The notes: a model not told the origin generated them from the letters alone. 5,449 nt of DNA from Streptococcaceae bacterium (GCA_031270215.1 JAISYB010000164.1:1-5449); one strand, 5' to 3'; numbered from the stretch's first letter, positions 1 to 5,281 are shown. Made by a program: numbers and translations.

Positions 1-185
1 TGATTTGCCTGCTCTGTATATCTCGAATCGGTGATTAAAATAGCTTCATCTGGCGTAATCAAGACCGTACCATTTGTTCCTGTAAAGCCTGTCAGATAGA
101 AAACATTCTTTAAATTTTGGATTAAAAGTGCGTCAATTGCTTTAAACTTCATCTTTTTTCTGATTTTTTCAATTTTAGTTGGCAT
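1..185 (-). CDS. pepP: Xaa-Pro aminopeptidase / Xaa-Pro dipeptidase, N-terminal fragment
   Basis: This is the first 61 codons of a gene that runs off the left edge. It encodes a peptidase of the M24 (pita-bread) family, which removes N-terminal residues in front of proline in the cytoplasm. I translated it by hand from the ATG at 185-183. The protein starts MPTKIEKIRKKMK, followed by DALLIQNLKNVFYLTGFTG and LITDSRYTEQA. That series (DALL, N..N..YLTGFTG, DSRYTEQA) is the typical start of the creatinase-like N-terminal domain of lactic-acid-bacterial PepP and PepQ. An SD, AGAGGG, lies 7 bases before the ATG. The catalytic metal-binding domain lies outside the window, so PepP cannot be separated from PepQ with certainty; SRYTEQA favours PepP. 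The gene is divergent from exoA and shares an 81-base intergenic region with it. Confidence 0.8.
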   Translation of the reverse strand, partial: MPTKIEKIRKKMKFKAIDALLIQNLKNVFYLTGFTGTNGTVLITPDEAILITDSRYTEQAN

Positions 186-209
186 ATTTATCCCTCTTTT
201 CTGTAGAAA

Positions 210-238
210 TTGTTACAATCAATTATAGCACTAAACTT
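210..238 (+). promoter_or_regulatory. Possible weak exoA promoter
   Basis: TTGTTA (210-215) and TAAACT (232-237) are spaced by 16 bases and each match the -35 and -10 consensus at four of six positions. They lie 29 bases before the exoA ATG. The region overlaps the much better pepP -10 on the other strand, so the two divergent promoters may compete. This is a weak call. Confidence 0.25.
222..230 (-). promoter_or_regulatory. Extended -10 promoter of the pepP-like gene
   Basis: On the minus strand the bases read TGCTATAAT, a perfect -10 hexamer with the TG extension. It lies about 40 bases before the pepP start codon. No good -35 hexamer is visible 17 bases upstream, which is common when the TG extension is present. 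The assignment rests on sequence match and position only. Confidence 0.6.
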
Positions 239-266
239 AATGGATACTAGAAAAGAGGTTGTGAAA

Positions 267-1040
267 ATGAAATTTGTTAGCTGGAATGTTAATGGCTTGC
301 GTGCTGTGGAGAAGAAAAGTCCTAGTTTTACGGAAATATTTGAACGATTAGGGGCTGATTTCTTCTGTATTCAGGAAACTAAGCTGCAAGAGGGGCAGTC
401 GCCGATTGATTACCCAGATTACTTTGAATATTGGAATTATGCAGAGAAAAAGGGTTACTCGGGTGTTGCAATCTTTGCCAAGCATGAGCCGTTAAACGTC
501 AGTTATGGTTTGGGGATTGCCGAACATGATCAGGAAGGGCGAGTCATCACTTTGGAATATAATGATTTTTTCTTAATCAATGTTTACACGCCAAACGCTA
601 AGCGTGACCTTGCCCGCCTTAGCTACCGAATGGTTTGGGAGGACGCTTTTAGAAGTTATCTCAATCAACTTAAGGCTAAAAAGCATGTCATCGTCTGTGG
701 TGACTTAAATGTCGCTCATCAAAATATTGATTTGAAGAATTGGAAAACCAATCAAAAAAACGCCGGCTTTACGCCTGAGGAGCGTGGTAAGTTTGGCGAG
801 TTATTACAAAGTGGCTTTGTTGATAGCTTCCGCGCGCTTCACCCAGAGCGGACTGGTGCTTACTCTTGGTGGAGCTATCAGTTTAACGCACGCAAAAACA
901 ATGCTGGTTGGCGGATAGATTATTGGTTAGTTGATGAGGGGCTAAAGGATAAAATCATCTCAGCTGACATCTTAGCTGACATCTACGGAAGTGACCACTG
1001 TCCAGTCGTCATGGAAGCAAGTCTTGATACCGATAGCTGA
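267..1040 (+). CDS. exoA: Exodeoxyribonuclease III / AP endonuclease ExoA
   Basis: This is a complete 257-residue enzyme of the exonuclease III (Xth/APE1) family. It acts in base excision repair, cutting DNA 5' to abasic sites and trimming 3' blocked ends, with Mg2+ as cofactor. The family residues are all present: N7 in SWNVNGLRA, E37 in QETKL, Y107 in NVYTPNA, D146 and N148 in GDLNVAH, D218 in GWRIDYW, and D243-H244 in GSDHCPVV. I chose the ATG at 267 because AGAGG (254-258) sits 8 bases upstream and the protein then starts MKFVSWN like its relatives; the in-frame TTG at 210 adds 19 residues with no homology. The length and the GSDHCPV ending resemble the Bacillus/Enterococcus ExoA type rather than the longer pneumococcal one; that comparison is from memory. 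The gene appears monocistronic, divergent from pepP and closed by a hairpin terminator. Confidence 0.95.
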   Translation: MKFVSWNVNGLRAVEKKSPSFTEIFERLGADFFCIQETKLQEGQSPIDYPDYFEYWNYAEKKGYSGVAIFAKHEPLNVSYGLGIAEHDQEGRVITLEYNDFFLINVYTPNAKRDLARLSYRMVWEDAFRSYLNQLKAKKHVIVCGDLNVAHQNIDLKNWKTNQKNAGFTPEERGKFGELLQSGFVDSFRALHPERTGAYSWWSYQFNARKNNAGWRIDYWLVDEGLKDKIISADILADIYGSDHCPVVMEASLDTDS

Positions 1041-1049
1041 TACCGAGAT

Positions 1050-1094
1050 AAGACGAACACCCCAAGCAGATACCGCTTGGGGTGTTTTAGTCTT
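1050..1094. terminator. Shared terminator between exoA and the convergent surface-protein gene
   Basis: AACACCCCAAGC (1056-1067) pairs perfectly over 12 bases with GCTTGGGGTGTT (1075-1086), with a 7-base loop. The flanks AAGAC (1050-1054) and GTCTT (1090-1094) can extend the stem. TTTT follows the G-rich arm on the plus strand, so it fits exoA best. The surface-protein gene ends at 1119 on the other strand and has no other terminator nearby, so the hairpin probably serves both. On the minus strand the T content after the stem is poorer. Confidence 0.85.
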
Positions 1095-1118
1095 GCGCTA
1101 CACAGAAAGATGAAAAGT

Positions 1119-1901
1119 TTACTTAGACTCAGGTGCCAAAATCCATAGAGCAGGAACAACTTTAGGATTAGGATCAGTTGTTTTCATGGAACTAAATGCG
1201 CCGTCTGACTTGTCCACTATACCAGCATCGTCATCTTTTGCACCAGGCGAACGTAACCAAAAATAAATTTCCTTAAGCTTCGTGCCAATCAGACTGTTTG
1301 CATATTGACTATTACCCTTATCATTTGTACTTTCAAGCGTTCGAAGATCTCCAAAGCTTAAGGCAAAAGCTTGTTGCTCTCCTAGTCCACCCACACCTAC
1401 AGCACTTACATCTTTACTCGCATCATCAACCATTTGATACTTATCATTACTCCAAGTTCCGTACTCGGCCAGAGTGCTTCCGAACTGGTCTTTATAAGTG
1501 ACAAAAGTTTTTGAATTTAAATTAACCTTACAGACCTTAGCCGCATTGTTCTCGTCCTTCGCAATAAATTCCTTGTAATAGTAATCTATGTACTTTTTCA
1601 CATTTGAGCGGTCATAACCATTATCATTTTCACTTTCAAAGAAGGTCTTGGTTTGGTAAGAATCCTCTCCTCCAAGGAATCTAACCGCTGGTCTATCGTT
1701 AGGATTAACCCCGCCTTCTGTAATATTCATTTCTGCATTAGTTAACGGTTTTGTACGTAGAATCAACCACGCATTCGTACTTGTATCTTTCTTGAGAACA
1801 AGCCATTCTTCGCCGGCAAAGGTAGTTGTATCAACAGTGGGGCTGTCAGGGTTCTCAGGGACATCACCATCATCGTCGGGGGGGGGGGAGATTATTATCA
1901 T
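1119..1901 (-). CDS. C-terminal half of a frameshifted surface protein, DUF6273-like domain
   Basis: This 260-residue frame is the downstream part of the gene that starts at 2610, not an independent gene. The nominal ATG at 1901 lies inside the upstream coding region and has no SD (it is preceded by TACTATCAAATAG). After a hinge read here as SPPPDDDGDVPENPDSP, the protein has a domain with the features of DUF6273: a beta-rich start with EEWLVLKK and AWLILRTKPL, RPAVRFLGG, SNVKKYIDYYYKEF, QAFALSFGDLRTL, then YFWLRSPG and the closing VVPALWI. Such domains occur in secreted or cell-surface proteins of Firmicutes; their function is not known to me. There is no LPXTG motif and no C-terminal membrane segment, and it ends ILAPESK. 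In the present sequence it should not be translated unless the run of C at the hinge changes length or the ribosome slips. Confidence 0.7.
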   Translation of the reverse strand: MIIISPPPDDDGDVPENPDSPTVDTTTFAGEEWLVLKKDTSTNAWLILRTKPLTNAEMNITEGGVNPNDRPAVRFLGGEDSYQTKTFFESENDNGYDRSNVKKYIDYYYKEFIAKDENNAAKVCKVNLNSKTFVTYKDQFGSTLAEYGTWSNDKYQMVDDASKDVSAVGVGGLGEQQAFALSFGDLRTLESTNDKGNSQYANSLIGTKLKEIYFWLRSPGAKDDDAGIVDKSDGAFSSMKTTDPNPKVVPALWILAPESK

Positions 1902-2610
1902 CTATTTGATAGTACTTAACCGTTCCAAAAGACACCGAAACATTCGGCGTTGTGCTTGCTCTAGCTAGAGCAATTTCGCTCGCACTTTCGGTGCTGCCGT
2001 CACCAATAGGCCATTCCCACGAAATCGTAAGCGTATGGGCGAAAGTACTATGATTTGCACTGTTGTAATATAAGATTTGCTCTGATAGCTTTTTTTCAAA
2101 GTCGCTTGCTGACACTTTTTCCGCAACAGGGGTTTTATCATCAACCTGAAGAGAAAAACGCAGGCTGTTTTCTAGAATACCTTCTGTATCCTCATCTTTA
2201 GCCTTAACATCTCCTGTAAATGTTACCTTAACCTCGGTAAATTCAACTCTATAGCTAACCTCTGTTTTGCTATCAGTAATCTTGATTGCTTTTTTCCCCT
2301 TTGTCCCAGGGGCAATAACATTCTTATTAGCAGTTGAAGTAAAGACCGTATCGCTAGGCTCTGAACTGCTATGTCCTATATCTCCTTTATCCTGGACAGT
2401 ATTGCCGTAGTAATATGATGAAAACAGGTCAAACTCAACATCTTTACCAACCTTCCATGTTGCAACCTGTGCGCTTTGGTCTTCTGTCGACGGCAAATTC
2501 AGCTCCTGCGTGTATTTCGCATAGCTGACCGAAAGAAAAGCAATGATAAAGATTAGCACTGTGCCGCCGGCAAATAAAACCGTTCGCTTGTTCAAGCTAA
2601 GTTTTTTCAT
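1870..2610 (-). CDS. N-terminal half of a SipW-type secreted surface protein, ending early at a poly-C tract
   Basis: This is the 246-residue first part of a secreted protein. It starts MKKLSLNKRT, then has one hydrophobic segment (about 11-29, VLFAGGTVLIFIIAFLSV) and SYAKYTQELN, followed by VATWKVG. This is the arrangement seen in proteins exported by SipW-type signal peptidases (TasA/camelysin relatives). The rest is beta-rich, with NVIAPGTKGKKAIKI (98-112) like the PG-containing strand of that family, then LTISWEWPIG (194-203). The ATG at 2610 is preceded by AAAGGGGGG at 9 bases. An in-frame TTG at 2655 also has an SD, AAGGGG, at 6 bases and would add 15 residues. Translation reads NNLPPPRR and stops at 1870-1872, because the run of 11 C shifts the frame; the other half continues to 1119. 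With 10 C the whole gene would encode about 496 residues. No sipW-like peptidase gene is in the window. Confidence 0.7.
   Translation of the reverse strand: MKKLSLNKRTVLFAGGTVLIFIIAFLSVSYAKYTQELNLPSTEDQSAQVATWKVGKDVEFDLFSSYYYGNTVQDKGDIGHSSSEPSDTVFTSTANKNVIAPGTKGKKAIKITDSKTEVSYRVEFTEVKVTFTGDVKAKDEDTEGILENSLRFSLQVDDKTPVAEKVSASDFEKKLSEQILYYNSANHSTFAHTLTISWEWPIGDGSTESASEIALARASTTPNVSVSFGTVKYYQIDDNNLPPPRR
1878..1888. repeat. G11 homopolymer tract inside the surface-protein gene
   Basis: Eleven G in a row on the plus strand (11 C in the mRNA) lie at the hinge between the two halves of the surface protein. Reading from the N-terminal frame, 10 or 13 bases give an open frame into the C-terminal half (LPPP-DDDGDVPEN). 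The 11 present give a stop two codons later, and 12 gives a third frame that ends after about 40 codons. Runs of this length are prone to slipped-strand mispairing. Confidence 0.9.
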
Positions 2611-2694
2611 TACCTTATGCCCCCCTTTCTCACAGCCAAAAACCACCCACGTCAAGGATTTCCCCTTTTTATTTCATATTGTTTGATTAATGTC

Positions 2695-2703
2695 ATTTTA
2701 ACA
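2695..2703 (-). promoter_or_regulatory. Extended -10 promoter of the surface-protein gene
   Basis: The minus strand reads TGTTAAAAT, a five-of-six -10 hexamer with the TG extension. It implies an untranslated leader of about 78 bases before the ATG at 2610, or about 33 before the TTG at 2655. The -35 region is weak. The assignment is from sequence match and position. Confidence 0.5.
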
Positions 2704-2866
2704 CATCTCTACAAAAAATGAAAGAGGTAACATAAACCTATCACTTAAATTTATTTTTAACAAACACACATACTTCACGCTTAAAAATATATCCCCCAGC
2801 CACAGATTACCCTACTGAAAAACGAAGCGTTTGACGTTTTTTCTAGCAAATTTCTCTCAACCGTGT
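2704..2866. other. AT-rich intergenic stretch with one weak hairpin
   Basis: I find no convincing gene here. The only structure is an A/T-dominated hairpin, GAAAAACG (2818-2825) against CGTTTTTTC (2835-2843), with T runs on both strands. On the minus strand it could be a backup terminator for the toxin transcript. Its low GC content makes it a poor terminator on paper. Confidence 0.35.
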
Positions 2867-2877
2867 TAAGATATAAA
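2864..2877 (+). promoter_or_regulatory. Promoter of the antisense (antitoxin) RNA
   Basis: The plus strand carries TGTTAAGAT (2864-2872) overlapping TATAAA (2872-2877). Either could be the -10 element, the first with a TG extension. The predicted RNA start is about 2879-2884, just before the first antitoxin hairpin. TTGACG at 2831 is too far upstream (30 bases) to be its -35. Confidence 0.45.
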
Positions 2878-2879
2878 TA

Positions 2880-3001
2880 TGACAAGGGAACGCACCAAAA
2901 GTACGTCCCCTTGAAAGTAGAACCGTTTGCGATAGCTTTATTTTAAATCATATTGAAATGACCCTAACTCGGCTAAAGTTATTGGGCGGTCATTTCTTTT
3001 T
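2880..3001 (+). ncRNA. Antisense antitoxin RNA of a type I toxin-antitoxin cassette
   Basis: This is a predicted RNA of about 120 bases, transcribed toward the toxin gene. It begins with the hairpin AAGGGAACG (2884-2892) against CGTCCCCTT (2904-2912), one mismatch. It ends in a branched terminator: GAAATGACC (2955-2963) pairs with GGTCATTTC (2988-2996), enclosing TAACT/AGTTA, and TTTTT follows. The terminator overlaps the toxin stop codon at 2990-2992. The RNA is therefore complementary to the toxin 3' UTR and last codons, the same geometry as TxpA/RatA-type systems in Firmicutes. Pairing would be expected to trigger decay of the toxin mRNA or block it. The RNA is inferred from promoter, hairpins and terminator; no protein is encoded. 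The outer hairpin at 2884-2912 may also end the toxin transcript on the other strand. Confidence 0.65.
2955..3001 (+). terminator. Terminator of the antitoxin RNA, overlapping the toxin stop codon
   Basis: A 9-base-pair perfect outer stem with an inner 5-base-pair stem is followed by TTTTT on the plus strand. On the minus strand the stem is followed by AATATG, so it should end transcription mainly in the antitoxin direction. The TGA of the toxin is part of the stem. Confidence 0.75.
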
Positions 3002-3094
3002 GTCGTTTTTAAGCAATTTAACAACCAAACCGACTAAAGCGATGGTAAACATACCAAAACCTAGCATGGTTTGAATTGTTTCAAATGCGGACAA
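2990..3094 (-). CDS. Small holin-like type I toxin (34 residues)
   Basis: Hand translation from the TTG at 3094 gives MSAFETIQTMLGFGMFTIAL, then a valine- and leucine-rich stretch and a basic tail KNDKKK. A short polar N-terminus with FETIQ, one membrane segment (about 10-27) and a lysine-rich end are the marks of the putative holin-like toxin family (Hol_Tox). Members of this family are thought to insert into the cell membrane and damage its potential. The TTG start is supported by AAAGGAG (3102-3108) 7 bases upstream; no ATG fits. The family match, convergent antisense RNA and extended -10 promoter make a complete type I cassette. The SD and start codon can fold together (see the hairpin entry). 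Whether the toxin kills this host is unknown. It is too short to be found by usual ORF cut-offs. Confidence 0.8.
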   Translation of the reverse strand: MSAFETIQTMLGFGMFTIALVGLVVKLLKNDKKK

Positions 3095-3132
3095 AAGGCT
3101 TCTCCTTTCGTAGATTTTGGAAGTACGCTCAT
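3061..3132 (-). CDS. Leader ORF (23 residues) overlapping the toxin start
   Basis: An ATG at 3132 is preceded by GAGG at 8 bases and opens a frame beginning MSVLPKSTKGEAF and ending KPC at 3061. It runs in a different frame through the toxin SD and the first 11 toxin codons. An in-frame ATG at 3168 with a weak SD would lengthen it to 35 residues. The peptide shows no domain. Its likely role, by inference, is translational coupling: a ribosome reading it would open the hairpin that hides the toxin start. It may equally be an unused frame. Confidence 0.4.
   Translation of the reverse strand: MSVLPKSTKGEAFCPHLKQFKPC
3092..3110 (-). promoter_or_regulatory. Hairpin hiding the toxin SD and start codon
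   Basis: In the mRNA CGAAAGG (3110-3104) pairs with CCTTTTG (3098-3092) over 7 bases, including one G-U pair, around an AGAAG loop. The left arm holds most of the SD, and the last three bases of the right arm are the TTG start codon. Such masking is common in type I toxin messages. Confidence 0.55.
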
Positions 3133-3185
3133 ACGCACCACCTCACTTTCAAAGATAGCCACCGCCATAACTTTTCTACCTGTTC

Positions 3186-3194
3186 ATTATAACA
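3186..3194 (-). promoter_or_regulatory. Extended -10 promoter of the toxin gene
   Basis: The minus strand reads TGTTATAAT, a perfect extended -10. It predicts an RNA start near 3179 and a leader of about 85 bases before the toxin TTG. TTCAAT, 17 bases upstream, is a poor -35. The promoter lies just past the terminator at 3237-3268, so the toxin has its own transcription unit. Confidence 0.7.
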
Positions 3195-3236
3195 TTGATT
3201 TCAGTTTTATTGAAGTTGTGAATTGAGAAAAGTGCT

Positions 3237-3268
3237 AAAAAAAGCCCCACGAAATTAATCGTGAGGGG
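3237..3268 (-). terminator. Terminator of the dnaX unit
   Basis: On the minus strand a stem of 8 base pairs with one bulged A (CCCTCACGA against TCGTGGGG, counting the bulge) has a 6-base loop TTAATT and is followed by TTTTTTT. It is the first good terminator downstream of dnaX and the 55-residue peptide gene. Confidence 0.85.
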
Positions 3269-3290
3269 AATTCCCTAAACCCGCTCTTTT

Positions 3291-3368
3291 TCAGTCATTT
3301 AGCTCAGTCTCCAGTTCTTCATAAGTATACCTCAAAGGTAATATCAGTCCCACATTATCGATATCCAT
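3291..3368 (-). other. Short ORF (25 residues), possible gene remnant
   Basis: Between the small membrane-peptide gene and the terminator a frame opens after a stop codon and reads ISDVHMDIDNVGLILPLRY, then TYEELETELND and a stop at 3291. The composition looks protein-like (acidic tail, alternating hydrophobics), but the ATG at 3368 has no SD. A further mini-frame, MTEKERV, starts inside its end and stops at once. I do not recognise it. It may be the last piece of a decayed gene or chance. Confidence 0.2.
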
Positions 3369-3396
3369 ATGAACGTCCGAAATATTTTCACACGAT

Positions 3397-3564
3397 TTAA
3401 CTTATCCCACTAAACGCATGGATACAGTTAACGAGATTTGACAAACCATTTAAATAAAAAACAACCGCTAATGCGTATTTCTTTTGCTTCAATGCTTTTG
3501 TGCCAAAGACGAGGCAGGCAATAAGCATGATTAAAGTAAAAATACCAAAGATAGATTTTTCCAT
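3397..3564 (-). CDS. Small membrane protein (55 residues) coupled to dnaX
   Basis: Hand translation from the ATG at 3564 gives MEKSIFGIFTLIMLIACLVF, then GTKALKQKKYALAVVFYLNG and LSNLVNCIHAFSGIS. Two hydrophobic segments (about 5-20 and 31-48) are joined by a basic loop KALKQKK, suggesting a hairpin in the membrane with that loop on the cytoplasmic side. The SD AGGAG begins directly after the dnaX TAG stop, and the spacing to the ATG is 8 bases. The gap between the two genes is 13 bases, so it is almost surely co-transcribed with dnaX and ended by the terminator at 3237-3268. I do not know the family. The position says nothing clear about function. Confidence 0.75.
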   Translation of the reverse strand: MEKSIFGIFTLIMLIACLVFGTKALKQKKYALAVVFYLNGLSNLVNCIHAFSGIS

Positions 3565-3577
3565 TTCTTCATCTCCT

Positions 3578-5281
3578 CTAATTTGAGTTATGATCCTCGC
3601 CTACGACCTTGACTGCCGCGCCAAATAGCTCACGTGCTTCATCGATAAATTGCAGACGTTTTTCGTCTACTACTTCGCTTGATTGATTAGGCTGTATCTT
3701 CTCTTCATCTTGATTTTGTTTATTTGCACGAAATTGTGCACGAAACTGGTCACGAATCGGTAGCCAATTATCATGACCGATTGCTAATAGTCTTGGCGAA
3801 AAGCCGACCAGATTACTCATCACATTTTCAAATTCAAGCAGTAAATTCTCGTTAGCCATTGCTTTTTGTGCTAAGATTTCCTCTGAAAAATCCAAGATAA
3901 CGCCAGCCTGACTTGCTGCAACTGGATTGCTGGCATTTAAAAGCGCACGCTGTATAGGCGATAAATGTTCCAAAAATTCATGCCAAACACGCTTGATGTC
4001 TACCAATCGCTGCTTTTCTGCTTCATTTAAAACCTTAATTAGCTCGTCCTTTGAAATGGTCGCAACAGGCGTTTTAGAAGCTGATGCTTGCTGAGTGATG
4101 ACCGGCTGCACACTACTTTTTTTAGACTGCTTAAGTGTCGCAACTTCCCTTTTTAATGCGGCAATTTCCTCTTGCATGGCGGCTAGTAGTTGATTATCTA
4201 TTGGAGTAGTTCTAGACGATCCCTCTGATAGCGTAATCGTTAGCACTTCTAGCAATAGCTTTGCTTGTGATGAAAAACGCATTGCTTCGCTCGCCTTGAT
4301 AATTTTCTCAATGGCAGCAAATAAGCGCTCTGAGGTCACTTGCGCATTTTCAATAAACTGCTGCGTTGGCGTAGTGATTAATTGAGCGGCTTTTTGATAA
4401 AGTAATAAATCACGGAAATAAGCTAGAAGCTCATCTAAAAAGCGATTAACCTGAATCCCTTCCTCATATAAACGCTCTAAAGTGTTCAAGCCTACTTCGG
4501 CATTTTGCGCTAAAATAGCAGCCACATAGCTATCTTTCAGCTGGTTTGAAACCATTCCGCTGACAATTAAGGCATTTTCCACCGTTAGATGATTGGCATC
4601 TAGAGATAAGGCTTGATCGAGCGTTGATAAAGCATCACGCATACCGCCAGCAGCTGAGGTTGCAATCAGCCAAACTGCTTCATCAGAGAAAGGAATCTCA
4701 TTTTCACTCAAGATAGACACCAAATGCTGCGCAATGTCAGAGGGTTTAATACTACGAAACTGAAATCTCTCAACTCTTGATAAAATGGTCGCCGGTACTT
4801 TATGTAATTCCGTTGTCGCAAGGATAAAGACGACATTTTCCGGCGGCTCTTCTAGCGTTTTTAAAAGTGCGTTAAAAGCACCGCTTGAGAGCATGTGCAC
4901 TTCATCGATGATATAAACCTTATACTCACCCTGCGTTGCTGCATAGTTCACCTTATCTCGAATTTCCCTAATTTCGTCCACGCCATTATTACTTGCGGCA
5001 TCAATCTCTAAAACATCATCGAATGTTCCGTTAGTGATACTTTGACAGATTGCACACTGATTACACGGCTCACCGTCCACTTGATTTGGACAGTTGACTG
5101 CCTTAGCAAATATTTTAGCAGCACTCGTTTTTCCAGTCCCTCTTGGTCCGGAGAAAAGATAGGCATGCGAAATCTTCCCTGTTTTAATTTCATTTCTTAA
5201 TGCTAACGATACATTTTCTTGCCCAACCATTTCAGAAAAGGTCTGTGAGCGATATTTGCGATATAAAGCCTGATAACTCAT
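3578..5281 (-). CDS. dnaX: DNA polymerase III subunit tau (and possibly gamma), DnaX
   Basis: This 567-residue protein is the AAA+ motor of the clamp loader that places the beta sliding clamp on DNA during replication, and its C-terminal part binds the polymerase and helicase. Visible motifs are Walker A GPRGTGKT (45-52), zinc-binding cysteines C64, C73, C76 and C79, Walker B DEVH (126-129), the arginine-finger motif ILSRVERF (S168, R169; many homologues have SRC, here SRV) and sensor 2 GGMRDALS (212-219). The clamp-loader collar domain follows to about residue 350, then a low-complexity charged linker and the tau-specific C-terminus. The start MSYQALYRKYRSQTF is the conserved family start, with AAGGGG at 5 bases from the ATG. 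Length is normal for streptococci and lactococci. A run of seven A at residues 387-389 may allow a short form. Confidence 0.97.
   Translation of the reverse strand: MSYQALYRKYRSQTFSEMVGQENVSLALRNEIKTGKISHAYLFSGPRGTGKTSAAKIFAKAVNCPNQVDGEPCNQCAICQSITNGTFDDVLEIDAASNNGVDEIREIRDKVNYAATQGEYKVYIIDEVHMLSSGAFNALLKTLEEPPENVVFILATTELHKVPATILSRVERFQFRSIKPSDIAQHLVSILSENEIPFSDEAVWLIATSAAGGMRDALSTLDQALSLDANHLTVENALIVSGMVSNQLKDSYVAAILAQNAEVGLNTLERLYEEGIQVNRFLDELLAYFRDLLLYQKAAQLITTPTQQFIENAQVTSERLFAAIEKIIKASEAMRFSSQAKLLLEVLTITLSEGSSRTTPIDNQLLAAMQEEIAALKREVATLKQSKKSSVQPVITQQASASKTPVATISKDELIKVLNEAEKQRLVDIKRVWHEFLEHLSPIQRALLNASNPVAASQAGVILDFSEEILAQKAMANENLLLEFENVMSNLVGFSPRLLAIGHDNWLPIRDQFRAQFRANKQNQDEEKIQPNQSSEVVDEKRLQFIDEARELFGAAVKVVGEDHNSN
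4113..4123 (-). promoter_or_regulatory. A7 slip site in dnaX with a stop codon in the -1 frame
   Basis: The mRNA reads TCT AAA AAA AGT AGT. A -1 slip, or one extra A added by RNA polymerase, changes this to AAA AAA AAG TAG, stopping at 4113-4115. The product would be 389 residues: the full AAA+ part without the tau tail, matching what gamma is in E. coli. AAAAGGGAAG, an SD-like stretch, lies about 22 bases upstream, farther than in E. coli. I see no strong hairpin after the site. Confidence 0.4.

Noticed and set aside
210..266. TTG at 210 as exoA start
   Set aside because: The ATG at 267 has a good SD and starts the conserved MKFVSWN; the extra 19 residues overlap the divergent promoter region.
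962..983. Tandem 12-base repeat (AGCTGACATCT twice) near the exoA 3' end
   Set aside because: It encodes ADIL-ADIY just before GSDHCPV, and the spacing fits normal ExoA proteins, so it is not a recent insertion.
1026..1076. Three copies of GATACCG around the exoA stop and terminator loop
   Set aside because: The copies are only 7-8 bases long and irregularly spaced, so I see no reason to call a functional repeat.
1298..1501. Plus-strand ORF of 67 codons
   Set aside because: It lies wholly inside the minus-strand DUF6273-like frame, has no SD and a composition rich in His, Tyr and Leu typical of a shadow frame.
1889..1901. Independent translation start (ATG at 1901) for the C-terminal half
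   Set aside because: No SD precedes it, the encoded hinge makes sense only when joined to the upstream half, and it would lack any export signal.
2831..2836. TTGACG as the -35 of the antisense RNA promoter
   Set aside because: It is 30 bases from the best -10, far beyond the usual 16-19.
5008..5193. Minus-strand ORF of 61 codons inside dnaX
   Set aside because: It is a shadow in another frame over the conserved Walker A and zinc region of dnaX, with no sign of being a gene.
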